Source: Clostridiales bacterium (lineage in GTDB: Bacteria; Bacillota_A; Clostridia; Oscillospirales; Oscillospiraceae). Taken from it: a DNA stretch of 64,000 bases. The notes beneath the pieces were generated by a model that saw only the letters and a list, made by a program, of their open reading frames with translations, made no database searches and had not been told where the DNA came from. The stretch covers positions 62,001 to 126,000 of the forward strand of contig SFKX01000004.1 in the NCBI GenBank assembly GCA_004553625.1, written 5' to 3'. Below, in pieces: positions 32,829-40,263 of this stretch (its first letter is position 1; the number at the start of each line of letters is the position of its first letter). Both the position numbers and the translations under genes were made by a program.

Positions 32829-32856
32829 TTGCATTGCGCGGAAAACGGGCTATAAT
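32829..32856 (+). promoter_or_regulatory. Promoter of the MATE gene
   Basis: TTGCAT and a perfect TATAAT are separated by 16 bp, 49 bp before the GTG start codon. Confidence 0.65.
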
Positions 32857-32904
32857 GTCACTTGCCCGGCGGGGCCGGGCAGAACTTTGGAATGGAGCAT
32901 CGCC

Positions 32905-34278
32905 GTGAAAAAGCAGAACGACCTCGGCCGCGACCCTGTCCGTCCGCTCGTCTGGCGGATCGCCTTCCCGAGTATGCTGGCGCAGTTCGTCAGCGTGCTC
33001 TACAGCATCGTGGACCGCATCTACATAAGCAATATCCCCGTAACCGGCGAGACCGCGCTCGCGGGCGTCGGCGTCTGCGGGCCTGTCGTGACCATGCTCG
33101 GGGCCTTTGCCTTTCTGGTGGGCGTGGGCGGGGCGCCGCTCATGAGCATCAATATGGGCGCGGGCAGACCGGAGGAGGCCCGGCGCATCCTCGCCAACAG
33201 CTTCCTCGTCCTGTGCGTCTGCGCCCTCGTCCTGACGGCGGCGGTTTACCCGCTCCGCCGGCCCATGCTCATGTTCTTCGGAGCCAGCGACGTGACTTAC
33301 CCCTACGCCGAGGAGTATTTCTCCATCTACCTTGCAGGCACGGCCTTCAACCTCCTCTCCCTCGGCATGAACCAGTTCATCATCAGCCAGGGCTTTGCAA
33401 AGAAGGGCATGTTCTCCGTCGTGCTCGGCGCGGCGCTCAACATCGTGCTGGACCCGCTGTTCATCTTCGTCTTTGACATGGGCGTCGCGGGCGCGGCGCT
33501 CGCCACGGTCATCTCCCAGCTGGCCAGCTGCGTATATGTCCTCTGCGTGCTCTTCGGGAAGAAGGTCCCCGTGCGCATCGGCTTCGGGGGCTACAGCATG
33601 AGACTCATCGGCCGCATATTGCTGACCGGTATCTCCCCCTTCCTCATAATCTTCGTGGACAGCGTCATGATAATCTCCATGAACGCCGTTCTGCAGAGCT
33701 ACGGCGGTCCGGAGCTGGGCGACAGGCTCATCACCTGCGCCACCATCGCGCAGAGCTTCATGCTGGTCGTGACCATGCCGCTGGGCGGCATCTCGGGCGG
33801 GACGCAGACCATCCTCGCCTTCAACTACGGCGCGCACCGGCGCGACCGCATCCTCGAGGCGCAGAAGCATATCGCGCTGCTCTGCGTCGGATACACGACG
33901 CTGATGTTCGCCCTCGCGCGGCTGGGCGGCGGGCTTTTCGTGCGCCTCTTCACAACTGAGGCCGGGCTCGCGGAGGAGGCGCTCTCGGCCATCCACGTGT
34001 GTACGCTCGCGATCATCCCCCTCGGCGTGCAGTACGCCCTCGTGGACGGCTTCACGGGCATGGCCCAGGTGAAGCTGGCGCTGCCGCTCTCGGCCTGGCG
34101 CAAGCTCGTCTACTTCGCCGCGCTGTTCTGGCTGCCCGCGGCCTTCGGAGCGCGCGCCGCCTTCTGGGCCGAGCCCGTCTCCGATATCCTCGGCCCCATC
34201 GCCAGCGTCACGGTCTACGCCCTCTGCATCAAAAAGATACTCGACTTCCCCCCTCCCCCGCCGCAGCGCAAAGGCTGA
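32905..34278 (+). CDS. MATE-family efflux transporter
   Basis: A 457-residue membrane protein with 12 predicted helices in two repeats (LVWRIAFPSMLAQFVSVLYS near the start; FLIIFVDSVMIISMNAVLQS at the second half). MATE pumps use Na+ or H+ gradients to export drugs and metabolites. The MATE-like motifs VLYSIVDRIYISNI and GMNQFIISQGFAKKGM are visible. GTG 32905 with GGAG eight bases before is the likely start; TTG 32887 is an alternative. It has its own promoter and terminator and is therefore a single-gene unit. The substrate is unknown. Confidence 0.93.
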   Translation: MKKQNDLGRDPVRPLVWRIAFPSMLAQFVSVLYSIVDRIYISNIPVTGETALAGVGVCGPVVTMLGAFAFLVGVGGAPLMSINMGAGRPEEARRILANSFLVLCVCALVLTAAVYPLRRPMLMFFGASDVTYPYAEEYFSIYLAGTAFNLLSLGMNQFIISQGFAKKGMFSVVLGAALNIVLDPLFIFVFDMGVAGAALATVISQLASCVYVLCVLFGKKVPVRIGFGGYSMRLIGRILLTGISPFLIIFVDSVMIISMNAVLQSYGGPELGDRLITCATIAQSFMLVVTMPLGGISGGTQTILAFNYGAHRRDRILEAQKHIALLCVGYTTLMFALARLGGGLFVRLFTTEAGLAEEALSAIHVCTLAIIPLGVQYALVDGFTGMAQVKLALPLSAWRKLVYFAALFWLPAAFGARAAFWAEPVSDILGPIASVTVYALCIKKILDFPPPPPQRKG

Positions 34279-34283
34279 AAACC

Positions 34284-34311
34284 GCTCCCCCCGAACAAGG
34301 GGGAGCTTTTT
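34284..34311 (+). terminator. Terminator of the MATE gene
   Basis: GCTCCCCC and GGGGGAGC form the stem, followed by TTTTT. It begins 6 bp after the stop codon. Confidence 0.88.
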
Positions 34312-34322
34312 GTCCGGTAAAA

Positions 34323-34343
34323 AATTATTGACAAACGATAATT
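34323..34343. promoter_or_regulatory. Operator 1 of the XRE/membrane-protein operon
   Basis: AATTATTG, five bases, CGATAATT: an inverted repeat overlapping the -35 hexamer. The same two arms recur at 34367-34387. Confidence 0.65.
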
Positions 34344-34356
34344 GAGCTGTTAGACT
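34328..34356 (+). promoter_or_regulatory. Promoter of the XRE/membrane-protein operon
   Basis: A perfect TTGACA is followed after 17 bp by TAGACT. It is flanked by the two identical operators. Confidence 0.75.
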
Positions 34357-34366
34357 GAAAGCAGAA

Positions 34367-34387
34367 AATTATTGTTTTGCGATAATT
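34367..34387. promoter_or_regulatory. Operator 2 of the XRE/membrane-protein operon
   Basis: The second copy of AATTATTG, five bases, CGATAATT lies in the leader just before the Shine-Dalgarno. It is 44 bp (about four helical turns) from copy 1, so a repressor could bind both on one face of the helix. Confidence 0.65.
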
Positions 34388-34401
34388 CAGGAGGAATAGA
34401 C

Positions 34402-35298
34402 ATGGCGGAGAAGAGGTTTTGGCAGCTCATAGCGCTGGCGGCGGCGCTGGGGCTCGGGGTCTGCGCGGCGCTGGCGGCGTGGCCGGAGCTCATAGAGCTT
34501 TCGTTCATGCTGCCCTGCGGTTATTTTGTGGACCTGCTCTGGGACATTGCGAAGACGGGCGCGGTCTGGCGCATTCTGGCGATAATCCTGTATGTGCTGG
34601 TGTGCCTGATACCGGCCGGGGCGCTCTTCCTGCTCTCGCGGCGGCGGAGGCCCTGGCGCGAGGACTGGCTGCTCGCGCTTTTGAGCGCCGTGCTGCTCAT
34701 ACTGCTGGGCCGGGCGCTGGATTCGCACCGCTCGATATATTCCGCCTTTGCGCAGATGGGCCTTTTCGCCGTGCTCGTGACCTGGCTGGCGCTGCGGCTG
34801 CTGCGGTACTTCAGCGCCTCGGACGACAGGCGGCTCGTGAAGCTGGTGCGCATCGTGGTCCTGCTTATCGGGATGCTCTTTGCCGCGCTCGCGGGGGTCA
34901 CGGTCTTTGCGGTGCTCGCCTCGCTCTTTGAGCGCTTCACGCTCGCGGCTTTTGCGGACGGCGCGGCCTCCGTGGCCTCGAACTGCATAACCGTCTACGG
35001 CTGCCTGCTGGGGCTGCGGCTCACAAACAGCCTGGGCGAGGGCGGCGAACTCACGGACGAGACCGTGGAACAGGCCCGGGGCTTCTACCGCTACAGCGTC
35101 CGGGCTGCGGCAGCCATCCTGCTCACGAGCCTCGCGGCGAACCTCGTGAAGCTCATCTTCATCAACACCCGGGGCGAGAACAGTGTGAACGTGGAGTTCC
35201 CCGTTTTCCAGCTGCTGTTCTGCCTGGCTGCGCTCATAGTCTCCCGCTTCATCGCCGCGCACAAGAGGCTGCGGGACGACAACGACCTTTTTGTCTGA
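34402..35298 (+). CDS. Integral membrane protein, DUF2975-like (first copy)
   Basis: A 298-residue membrane protein with about seven hydrophobic segments and a charged C-terminus ending RLRDDNDLFV. The tail and the adjacent small XRE gene resemble the widespread DUF2975 membrane-protein / YozG-type regulator pairs, in which the membrane protein tail also ends in an acidic D-N-D-L motif. The function of those pairs is unknown. The third gene of this operon encodes a related protein with the same ending. SD CAGGAGGAA precedes ATG 34402, and its stop overlaps the XRE start. Confidence 0.7.
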   Translation: MAEKRFWQLIALAAALGLGVCAALAAWPELIELSFMLPCGYFVDLLWDIAKTGAVWRILAIILYVLVCLIPAGALFLLSRRRRPWREDWLLALLSAVLLILLGRALDSHRSIYSAFAQMGLFAVLVTWLALRLLRYFSASDDRRLVKLVRIVVLLIGMLFAALAGVTVFAVLASLFERFTLAAFADGAASVASNCITVYGCLLGLRLTNSLGEGGELTDETVEQARGFYRYSVRAAAAILLTSLAANLVKLIFINTRGENSVNVEFPVFQLLFCLAALIVSRFIAAHKRLRDDNDLFV

Positions 35299-35522
35299 TG
35301 GCGATACGGGTGCATCTGGACGAGGTCCTGCGCGAGCGGGGCATGACGGCAAAGGAGCTCTGCGCCAAGGTGGGGATAACGGAGGCGAACCTCTCCATCC
35401 TGCGCTCGGGCAAGGCCCGGGGCGTGAGGTTCGGGACGATAAACCGCATCTGCTATCACCTAGAATGTGACGTGGGCGACATTCTGAAATTCGACGGCAA
35501 ACTAGAGGAGGAAGAAGAATGA
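35298..35522 (+). CDS. Small XRE-family regulator (YozG-like)
   Basis: A 74-residue protein that is nearly all helix-turn-helix: IRVHLDEVLRERGMTAKELC, then VGITEANLSILRSGKARGVR, then ICYHLECDVGDILKFDG. This is the pattern of the YozG-type regulators that accompany DUF2975 membrane proteins. It shares one base with the preceding stop codon (TGATG) and overlaps the next start (ATGA), so all three genes are translationally coupled. The twin operators at the operon promoter are natural candidates for its binding sites. Confidence 0.88.
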   Translation: MAIRVHLDEVLRERGMTAKELCAKVGITEANLSILRSGKARGVRFGTINRICYHLECDVGDILKFDGKLEEEEE

Positions 35523-36424
35523 AAGGCGACAAAAAGACTGTGCTCAGTCCCTCGCGCTGCCTCATCCTCTGCGCCGCGGCGGCGGTGGCGGGCTGCTCTG
35601 TGTACCTGTTCTCGGTCTCGCAGGCGGAGTCGGCGCTCGGGCGGCTCTGGTTCCCCTTCGCGCAGATACAGGCGCTGACTGCGGGCATGGACGGCGAGAC
35701 GCCGGAGAGCGTGTGCCTGGTACTGGCCGCGCTGCCCGCGCTGGGCTTCATAGTCCAGCTTTTGCGGCGGCGGGCGAGGCCGGAGGACCTGCTGCTTCTG
35801 GTCTGCGCGGGGCTTGTCTATCTGGTGATGAAGAGCCCGCTGGACATGGATGGGCTCATGGCCTCGGAGACGGTGCAGCCCTCGGCGGTGTGGGCGGCGC
35901 TGCTGGCCTGGGCCGGACTGCGGATACTGCGGGCCTGCTGCTCGGCGGAGGGCAGGCCGCTCCTGCGGCTGTGCGGCTGGGGCGTTTGCGCGGCGGCGCT
36001 GTATTTTACCTACGGCGCTGGCGCGAGGCTGGGCGCGGCTGTCCTGATCCTGCGCTTTGAGACGATGGGCGCGGCGGCGCTCATGCAGACCGCGCTCTCG
36101 CTCATCTCGTCCGGGCTGGGCGTGGCGGCCTGCACGCTCACGCTGGCCGCGCTCCGGCGCTACGACCTGGACGGCGAGCTGAGCTCCGCCGTGATGGCGG
36201 CGGTGGGCAGGCTTTCGCGGTTTTGCGCCGCGGCGCTCGCGGCGATGCTGCTGCTCTCCGCGGCAGTGGATATCGTCAATGCGCTGGTAAGACCGGCGGG
36301 CGTGAGCCTGCTCTCGGTGAACTTCCCCGTGAGCGCGCTCATCTGCTGCTTTGCCGTGCTGCTGGGCGCAAGGCTCGTAGCCGCGCACAAGCGGCTCAAG
36401 GACGACAACGACCTCTTCGTCTGA
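35519..36424 (+). CDS. Integral membrane protein, DUF2975-like (second copy)
   Basis: A 301-residue membrane protein with about seven to eight hydrophobic segments, a distant paralogue of the gene at 34402. Both end in the same tail pattern (AAHKRL-x-DDNDLFV) and have similar helix spacing (LPALGFIVQLLRRRARPEDL, MLLLSAAVDIVNALVRPAGV). A pair of different membrane proteins around a single XRE gene suggests a heteromeric complex. No catalytic motif is visible. Confidence 0.7.
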   Translation: MKGDKKTVLSPSRCLILCAAAAVAGCSVYLFSVSQAESALGRLWFPFAQIQALTAGMDGETPESVCLVLAALPALGFIVQLLRRRARPEDLLLLVCAGLVYLVMKSPLDMDGLMASETVQPSAVWAALLAWAGLRILRACCSAEGRPLLRLCGWGVCAAALYFTYGAGARLGAAVLILRFETMGAAALMQTALSLISSGLGVAACTLTLAALRRYDLDGELSSAVMAAVGRLSRFCAAALAAMLLLSAAVDIVNALVRPAGVSLLSVNFPVSALICCFAVLLGARLVAAHKRLKDDNDLFV

Positions 36425-36479
36425 CGGCGCTCCGGGGGGGTCCCCCCTCTATTTCACCTGACCCAAAGGAGACATACAC

Positions 36480-37370
36480 ATGAAGAAACTCGCCATCGCC
36501 CTCATTTTCGCCCTCGCCCTCATGCTCCCGGGCTGCTCGCTGCTCCGCGAGGACGGCGAGCCCGCAGATGCCGACAGGCTCGTGGGCGTGTACATCACCG
36601 AGAACTATATAGACAGCTTCGACTTCGAGGCCTACGTCCAGGACAACGCCTCCTCCCTGTCGGGCGGCGGCGGCGAGATATCCCGCGAGGACGCCGCAAA
36701 ATACACCCGGCGCATCTACGCGGAGATCACGGACGGCAAAACCAGCTTTCCCATCGAGGGCATAGCCTTTATCGCCGCGCGCTATGAGAAGGACGGCGAG
36801 AGCTGCACCGGCAGCGACTACGGCGACAAGCTCGCGGACGTCCACCTGAGCATAAACGTCTCGGACGGCATGGAGACCACCGTGCTCACGGGCAAGCTCT
36901 TTGCCGACAGCGGCGCCGGGCACATGTCGGCCTACTGCAACCCCGTGTACCAGCAGGCGGACGGCCGCGTCTACCTTGTCCCCGGCGAGGGCATGTCGGC
37001 GAACATGGGCAGCATGACCCACTCGCTCTCGGAAAGCTGCGAGAGCGCGAAGAAGGGCGAGCGCGGCTACGGCATGGACATCACGCTCGAGGTCGAGGGC
37101 CGCCGCCCCTCGGAAAAGCTGGCGGTGCTGCTCTACTCCGCGGACGGCGCGCTCCTGAGCCGCACGGAGTACGCGCCGGAGGAGATGCCGGAGGAGATAG
37201 CGGCGGAGGGCGCGGCCTGGGCCGTGTTCGAGGACTATACGGCCGACTACTCCGGCGAGCCCCAGGTCATCCGCCGGCTCATAGCCGCGGGCAGCGACGA
37301 GGGCTTCCTGAGCCTCCACCTGGAGCCCGGCGAGAGCTTCTACACCCCGCGCACGACCTACCTCAAATAA
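36480..37370 (+). CDS. Lipoprotein of unknown function
   Basis: A 296-residue lipoprotein with signal peptide and lipobox Cys19 (MLPGCS). The mature part starts with a VGVYITENYIDSFDFEAYVQ segment and has no motif I recognise. It is acidic and rich in Glu, Asp, Tyr and Gly. It is 55 bp after the DUF2975-like operon, possibly on the same mRNA, since I see no terminator between them apart from a small G/C run. SD AAAGGAG. Copy B of the dispersed repeat begins 2 bp after its stop codon. Confidence 0.75.
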   Translation: MKKLAIALIFALALMLPGCSLLREDGEPADADRLVGVYITENYIDSFDFEAYVQDNASSLSGGGGEISREDAAKYTRRIYAEITDGKTSFPIEGIAFIAARYEKDGESCTGSDYGDKLADVHLSINVSDGMETTVLTGKLFADSGAGHMSAYCNPVYQQADGRVYLVPGEGMSANMGSMTHSLSESCESAKKGERGYGMDITLEVEGRRPSEKLAVLLYSADGALLSRTEYAPEEMPEEIAAEGAAWAVFEDYTADYSGEPQVIRRLIAAGSDEGFLSLHLEPGESFYTPRTTYLK

Positions 37371-37372
37371 AT

Positions 37373-37450
37373 GCCTCGCAGAGTTTCGCGGCCGCAGCCG
37401 CGAAATAAAGTGAGATCATTTTCTGCGGCGGCGTGTACGTCGCAAAAAAG
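37373..37450 (+). repeat. Dispersed double-hairpin repeat, copy B
   Basis: It has the same GCCTCGCAGAG lead and hairpin 1 (TTTCGCGGC, CGCA, GCCGCGAAA) as copy A. Hairpin 2 arms contain TGCG and CGCA around GGCGTGTAC. It lies between the converging ends of the lipoprotein gene and the S24-like gene. Confidence 0.85.
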
Positions 37451-37489
37451 CGGGCGGACGCCGAAAACGGCGTCCGCCCGATATATTTC

Positions 37490-37825
37490 TCAGGGCAGCG
37501 GCACTTCTCTGTCCAGGATGACCCGGCCGAAGGAGCAGACGGGCTTCCCCTCGCACCTGGGCAGGCGGAGGTCAAGCTCGCTCCGCCGCCGGTTCACGGC
37601 GAAGAGATAGACGTTCCCGGCCCAGTCCTCGCAGTACTGGCGGAAGAGCATCTCCCCCTCAGCGAAGAAGAGGCCGACGTCCCCGTCGCGTATCTCGGCG
37701 CCGCGCTCGATGAGCGCCACGCCGCCCCTTTTGACATAGGGCTCCAGCTCGTCGCCCTCGACGCGGACGGCGTAGTCCGCACCGGAGCCCTCGGGCGGGA
37801 GGTAGTATTCCCAGAGCTTTTCCAT
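37490..37825 (-). CDS. Stand-alone S24/LexA-like domain lacking catalytic residues
   Basis: A 111-residue protein matching the C-terminal peptidase domain of LexA/CI-type repressors: DYAVRVEGDELEPYVKRGGV aligns with the V-x-G-D-S-M-x-P-x-x-x-x-G segment, and RDGDVGLFFAEGEMLFRQYC with the G-x-I segment and the Lys region. The catalytic Ser is replaced by Glu (GDELEP) and the Lys position reads Arg (LFRQY), so self-cleavage is unlikely. There is no DNA-binding domain and no good SD before ATG 37825. It could be a decayed repressor fragment or a small binding module. Confidence 0.65.
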   Translation of the reverse strand: MEKLWEYYLPPEGSGADYAVRVEGDELEPYVKRGGVALIERGAEIRDGDVGLFFAEGEMLFRQYCEDWAGNVYLFAVNRRRSELDLRLPRCEGKPVCSFGRVILDREVPLP

Positions 37826-37868
37826 AAAACAGCACCCCGGTCCAGGGTATCACCCGCGCCGGGCGCTG

Positions 37869-38024
37869 TCAAGGCGTGAAATACAGCTCGTTCTGCACCG
37901 TGTTAAAGCTGCCCTGGGCGAACATGCCCTCCGCGCGGAAGTCCCAGGCGCTCTTGGCCGGGAAGTTCAGGCCGGGCATCCTGTGCGTGTAGTTGCAGAT
38001 GGAATACATGGCGTAGCCCGGCAT
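37869..38024 (-). pseudogene. In-frame tail of the anti-sigma-like gene, cut off by a TAA codon
   Basis: The stop codon at 38040-38042 is followed in the same frame by 56 more sense codons (from about 38039 down to the TGA at 37869). They read like a natural protein end (MPGYAMYSICNYTHRMPGLN and on to NELYFTP). No Shine-Dalgarno precedes the internal ATG at 38024. The simplest reading is that the upstream gene once ended here and a nonsense codon has shortened it. Confidence 0.5.
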
Positions 38025-38039
38025 GAGGAGCTCGCAGGC

Positions 38040-39284
38040 TTAGCGGAAATAGCCGCTCGCATCCCCCGCCCCCGGCGGCATGGAGAAGCCGAACACATAT
38101 TCATAGTCCTCGTCCTGCGGGCCGCGCGCGATCTTCCCGGCCTCCGCCGAGAGCCGGACGCCGTCCCTCGTGCAGAGCAGGCGGCCGCGGGGCGGCTGTG
38201 TTATGTCCCAGGCGTCGAGGTTCGAGTCCGTGGTCCAGAGCTGGACGCTCTCCGTGCCGCCAAAGCGGGTCCCCTCCGCCCAGGCGAAGTGGTGGAACAC
38301 CAGCCAGCTCTCGCCCTCCCCGGGCAGCTTCACGGCGGCCTCGGTGAGGACGAGCTCCGGCTCTCTGCCCTCCCTGTCCCGGAGATCGCGGAGCTGCCGG
38401 AGCCTGCCGTCCTCCACGGCGAAGCCGCGGCTCGCGCTCTCGACGCGCAGCGCGCCCCGGCAGGCGAGCAGGTCCTCGTCTGAGAGGTCCCGGAGCAGGG
38501 CCTCGGGCATGCCGAGCTCCTCCAGCCCGGCGGCGACGGCCGCGGCCTCCGCGCTGCGCTCCGGCTCGGGCGCCCAGGCCGTGTCCGCGCGGGAGAAGAA
38601 GAGCGCCCCGGCAAGCAGGGCCGCCGCGCCCAGGGCCAGCAGCAGGCAGAGGAGTTTTGCGTCCCCGAGCCGCGGCGCGGCGGGCCGGAGCGCATATCCG
38701 GCCTCGTCCAGCCTGTGCGCCAGCCGCGTGAGGGAGACGAGGATGCAGACGAGCAGCGCGAGCATTATGATGGCGGCGTGAACTCCGCCCAGTCCCGTGA
38801 GGGCCATGCCCGCGAGCAGGGCGTACCAGAGCAGGAGCAGGGCTCCGGCGGGCGCTCCGCCCGGCAGCCCCGCCCGGCGCAGGACTCCCAGGACCCCCCG
38901 CCAGAGGCAGAGGAAGAGGCCGAAGCAGTCCGCCGTCACGAGCGGCAGGTATACCGGGATGAAGCCGCTCGGCGCAAGAGCCCCCGCGCCGCAGACGAGC
39001 GCGTAGAGCTGCAGGCCGAGGCGCAGCCCCGCCAGGCAGAGCCCGGCGGCGAACCAGGCGCCGTCCCGCCTGAGCGGGCGGAAGCCGAGCAGTATGAGCG
39101 CCGTTCCAAGGAAGGGCAGGAGGTAGTCGAGCCCGTAGAAGCTGAAGGTCACAACATTCAGCGCCAGGCCCCAGCAGATGAGGTACATGGCCCTGCGCCA
39201 GGGTCCGACGGACTCCGCCACCTCTGCGGGCGGCGGGTCGGAGAGGGCCTGACCGAGGAGGGCGTCGAGCCTGCGTTCATCCAT
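38040..39284 (-). CDS. Multi-helix membrane protein, probable anti-sigma partner
   Basis: A 414-residue protein with a short cytoplasmic N-terminus (MDERRLDALLGQALSDPPPA), eight or more membrane helices (about 30-270) and an extracytoplasmic C-terminal domain. Genes of this layout directly after an ECF sigma gene commonly encode its membrane-bound inhibitor, whose N-terminus binds the sigma factor. The start overlaps the sigma gene by 8 bp and has GGGAGGTG upstream. The frame continues after its TAA for 56 codons, so the protein may be truncated. It has no zinc-binding HxxxCxxC motif, so it is not a ZAS-type anti-sigma factor. Confidence 0.65.
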   Translation of the reverse strand: MDERRLDALLGQALSDPPPAEVAESVGPWRRAMYLICWGLALNVVTFSFYGLDYLLPFLGTALILLGFRPLRRDGAWFAAGLCLAGLRLGLQLYALVCGAGALAPSGFIPVYLPLVTADCFGLFLCLWRGVLGVLRRAGLPGGAPAGALLLLWYALLAGMALTGLGGVHAAIIMLALLVCILVSLTRLAHRLDEAGYALRPAAPRLGDAKLLCLLLALGAAALLAGALFFSRADTAWAPEPERSAEAAAVAAGLEELGMPEALLRDLSDEDLLACRGALRVESASRGFAVEDGRLRQLRDLRDREGREPELVLTEAAVKLPGEGESWLVFHHFAWAEGTRFGGTESVQLWTTDSNLDAWDITQPPRGRLLCTRDGVRLSAEAGKIARGPQDEDYEYVFGFSMPPGAGDASGYFR

Positions 39285-39810
39285 TGCGCACACCTCCCAG
39301 CGCCTTGGCGAGGCGTTTTTTGAGCCTGTAGAGCCTGCCCTCCACGGCGCGGGGGCTGAGCCCGAGCTCCGCGGCGATCTGGGCGGTGGATTGCAGGTAA
39401 TAGTACTTCCGGTAGACGAGCAGCCGGTCCCCGGCGGGGAGCGCGGCCACAGCGCGGCGGAGCTCCTCCAGCTCCTCCCCGGCGAGGACGGCCTCCTCCG
39501 GGCCAGGCAGCTGCGCGCCCTGCTCGCCCAGGGGGGCAGGCTGGGGTCCGGCGTCGCGGCGGCGGTTGAGGGCGGCGTTGCGGGCCAGGGCGGTGAGCCA
39601 GCTCTTCCAGCTCCCGCGCGCCGGGTCAAAGCCGCCTATGCCCTCCCAGACCCGCATCAGCACCTCGGAGAGGCAGTCCTCCCTGTCCCGCTCGTCGGGC
39701 AGGATGGGCGAGACGACATAGCGGATGAGCGCGCCGAAATGCCGCAGCAGCTCCTCCGCGCCGCGCTCATCCCGTCGGCGTATGAGCTCTATGATCTCCG
39801 CCTCGCGCAC
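39277..39810 (-). CDS. ECF-type sigma-70 family RNA polymerase sigma factor
   Basis: A 177-residue protein with sigma region 2 (LSEVLMRVWEGIGGFDPARG and WLTALARNAALNRRRD, about 45-85) and region 4 (LPAGDRLLVYRKYYYLQSTA, then IAAELGLSPRAVEGRLYRLK, about 125-170). The lack of regions 1 and 3 marks the ECF class, which responds to envelope or other stress when released by a membrane anti-sigma factor. Its gene overlaps that of the multi-helix membrane protein, the expected partner. I found no clear ECF-type promoter upstream. Confidence 0.9.
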   Translation of the reverse strand: MREAEIIELIRRRDERGAEELLRHFGALIRYVVSPILPDERDREDCLSEVLMRVWEGIGGFDPARGSWKSWLTALARNAALNRRRDAGPQPAPLGEQGAQLPGPEEAVLAGEELEELRRAVAALPAGDRLLVYRKYYYLQSTAQIAAELGLSPRAVEGRLYRLKKRLAKALGGVRNG

Positions 39811-39848
39811 ATCTCTCCCCCCTTTGCCCTATAATACACCGAAAACGC

Positions 39849-39885
39849 CGAAAACCCACGGAGTTTTTTCTCAAAACCCCGTGGG
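39849..39885 (-). terminator. Terminator between the sigma gene and spoVAE
   Basis: On the minus strand a stem of about 13 bp (CCCACGGGGTTTT pairing with AAAAACTCCGTGGG, with G-T pairing) is followed by TTTT. It lies 9 bp after the spoVAE stop and ends the spoVAD-spoVAE unit. Confidence 0.8.
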
Positions 39886-39893
39886 CAAGCACT

Positions 39894-40262
39894 TTATGAT
39901 TTGTCCTTCGGTTTGAAGATAAGGGCTGTCAGGAAGCCGAAGAAAACGGCGGCGGCGATGCCGGCGGCGGAGGCGGTTATGCCTCCCGTGAAGGCTCCGA
40001 GGACGCCCTTTTCCTCTACGGCCTCGCGGACGCCGCGGGCCAGGGTGTTGCCGAAGCCGGTCAGCGGGACGCAGGCCCCGGCGCCGGCCCATTCTGCCAG
40101 CGGCTCATAGAGCCCGACGGCGCCGAGCAGCACGCCCGCGACGACGTAGGCGGTCAGGATGCGCGCGGGCGTGAGCCGCGTCCTGTCTATGAGCAGCTGG
40201 CCGAGGGCGCAGAGCGCCCCGCCGACGGCGAAGGACTTGAGACAGGCGGTGAGTATCTCCAA
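39894..40262 (-). CDS. spoVAE: Stage V sporulation protein AE
   Basis: A 122-residue membrane protein with about four helices, matching the short SpoVAE (AEb-type) protein: FAVGGALCALGQLLIDRTRL, AYVVAGVLLGAVGLYEPLAE, CVPLTGFGNTLARGVREAVE and GGITASAAGIAAAVFFGFL. SpoVA proteins form the channel for dipicolinic acid movement into the forespore and out during germination. It begins 1 bp after spoVAD. spoVAC, which usually precedes spoVAD, is not here. Confidence 0.93.
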   Translation of the reverse strand: MEILTACLKSFAVGGALCALGQLLIDRTRLTPARILTAYVVAGVLLGAVGLYEPLAEWAGAGACVPLTGFGNTLARGVREAVEEKGVLGAFTGGITASAAGIAAAVFFGFLTALIFKPKDKS

Positions 40263-40263
40263 A

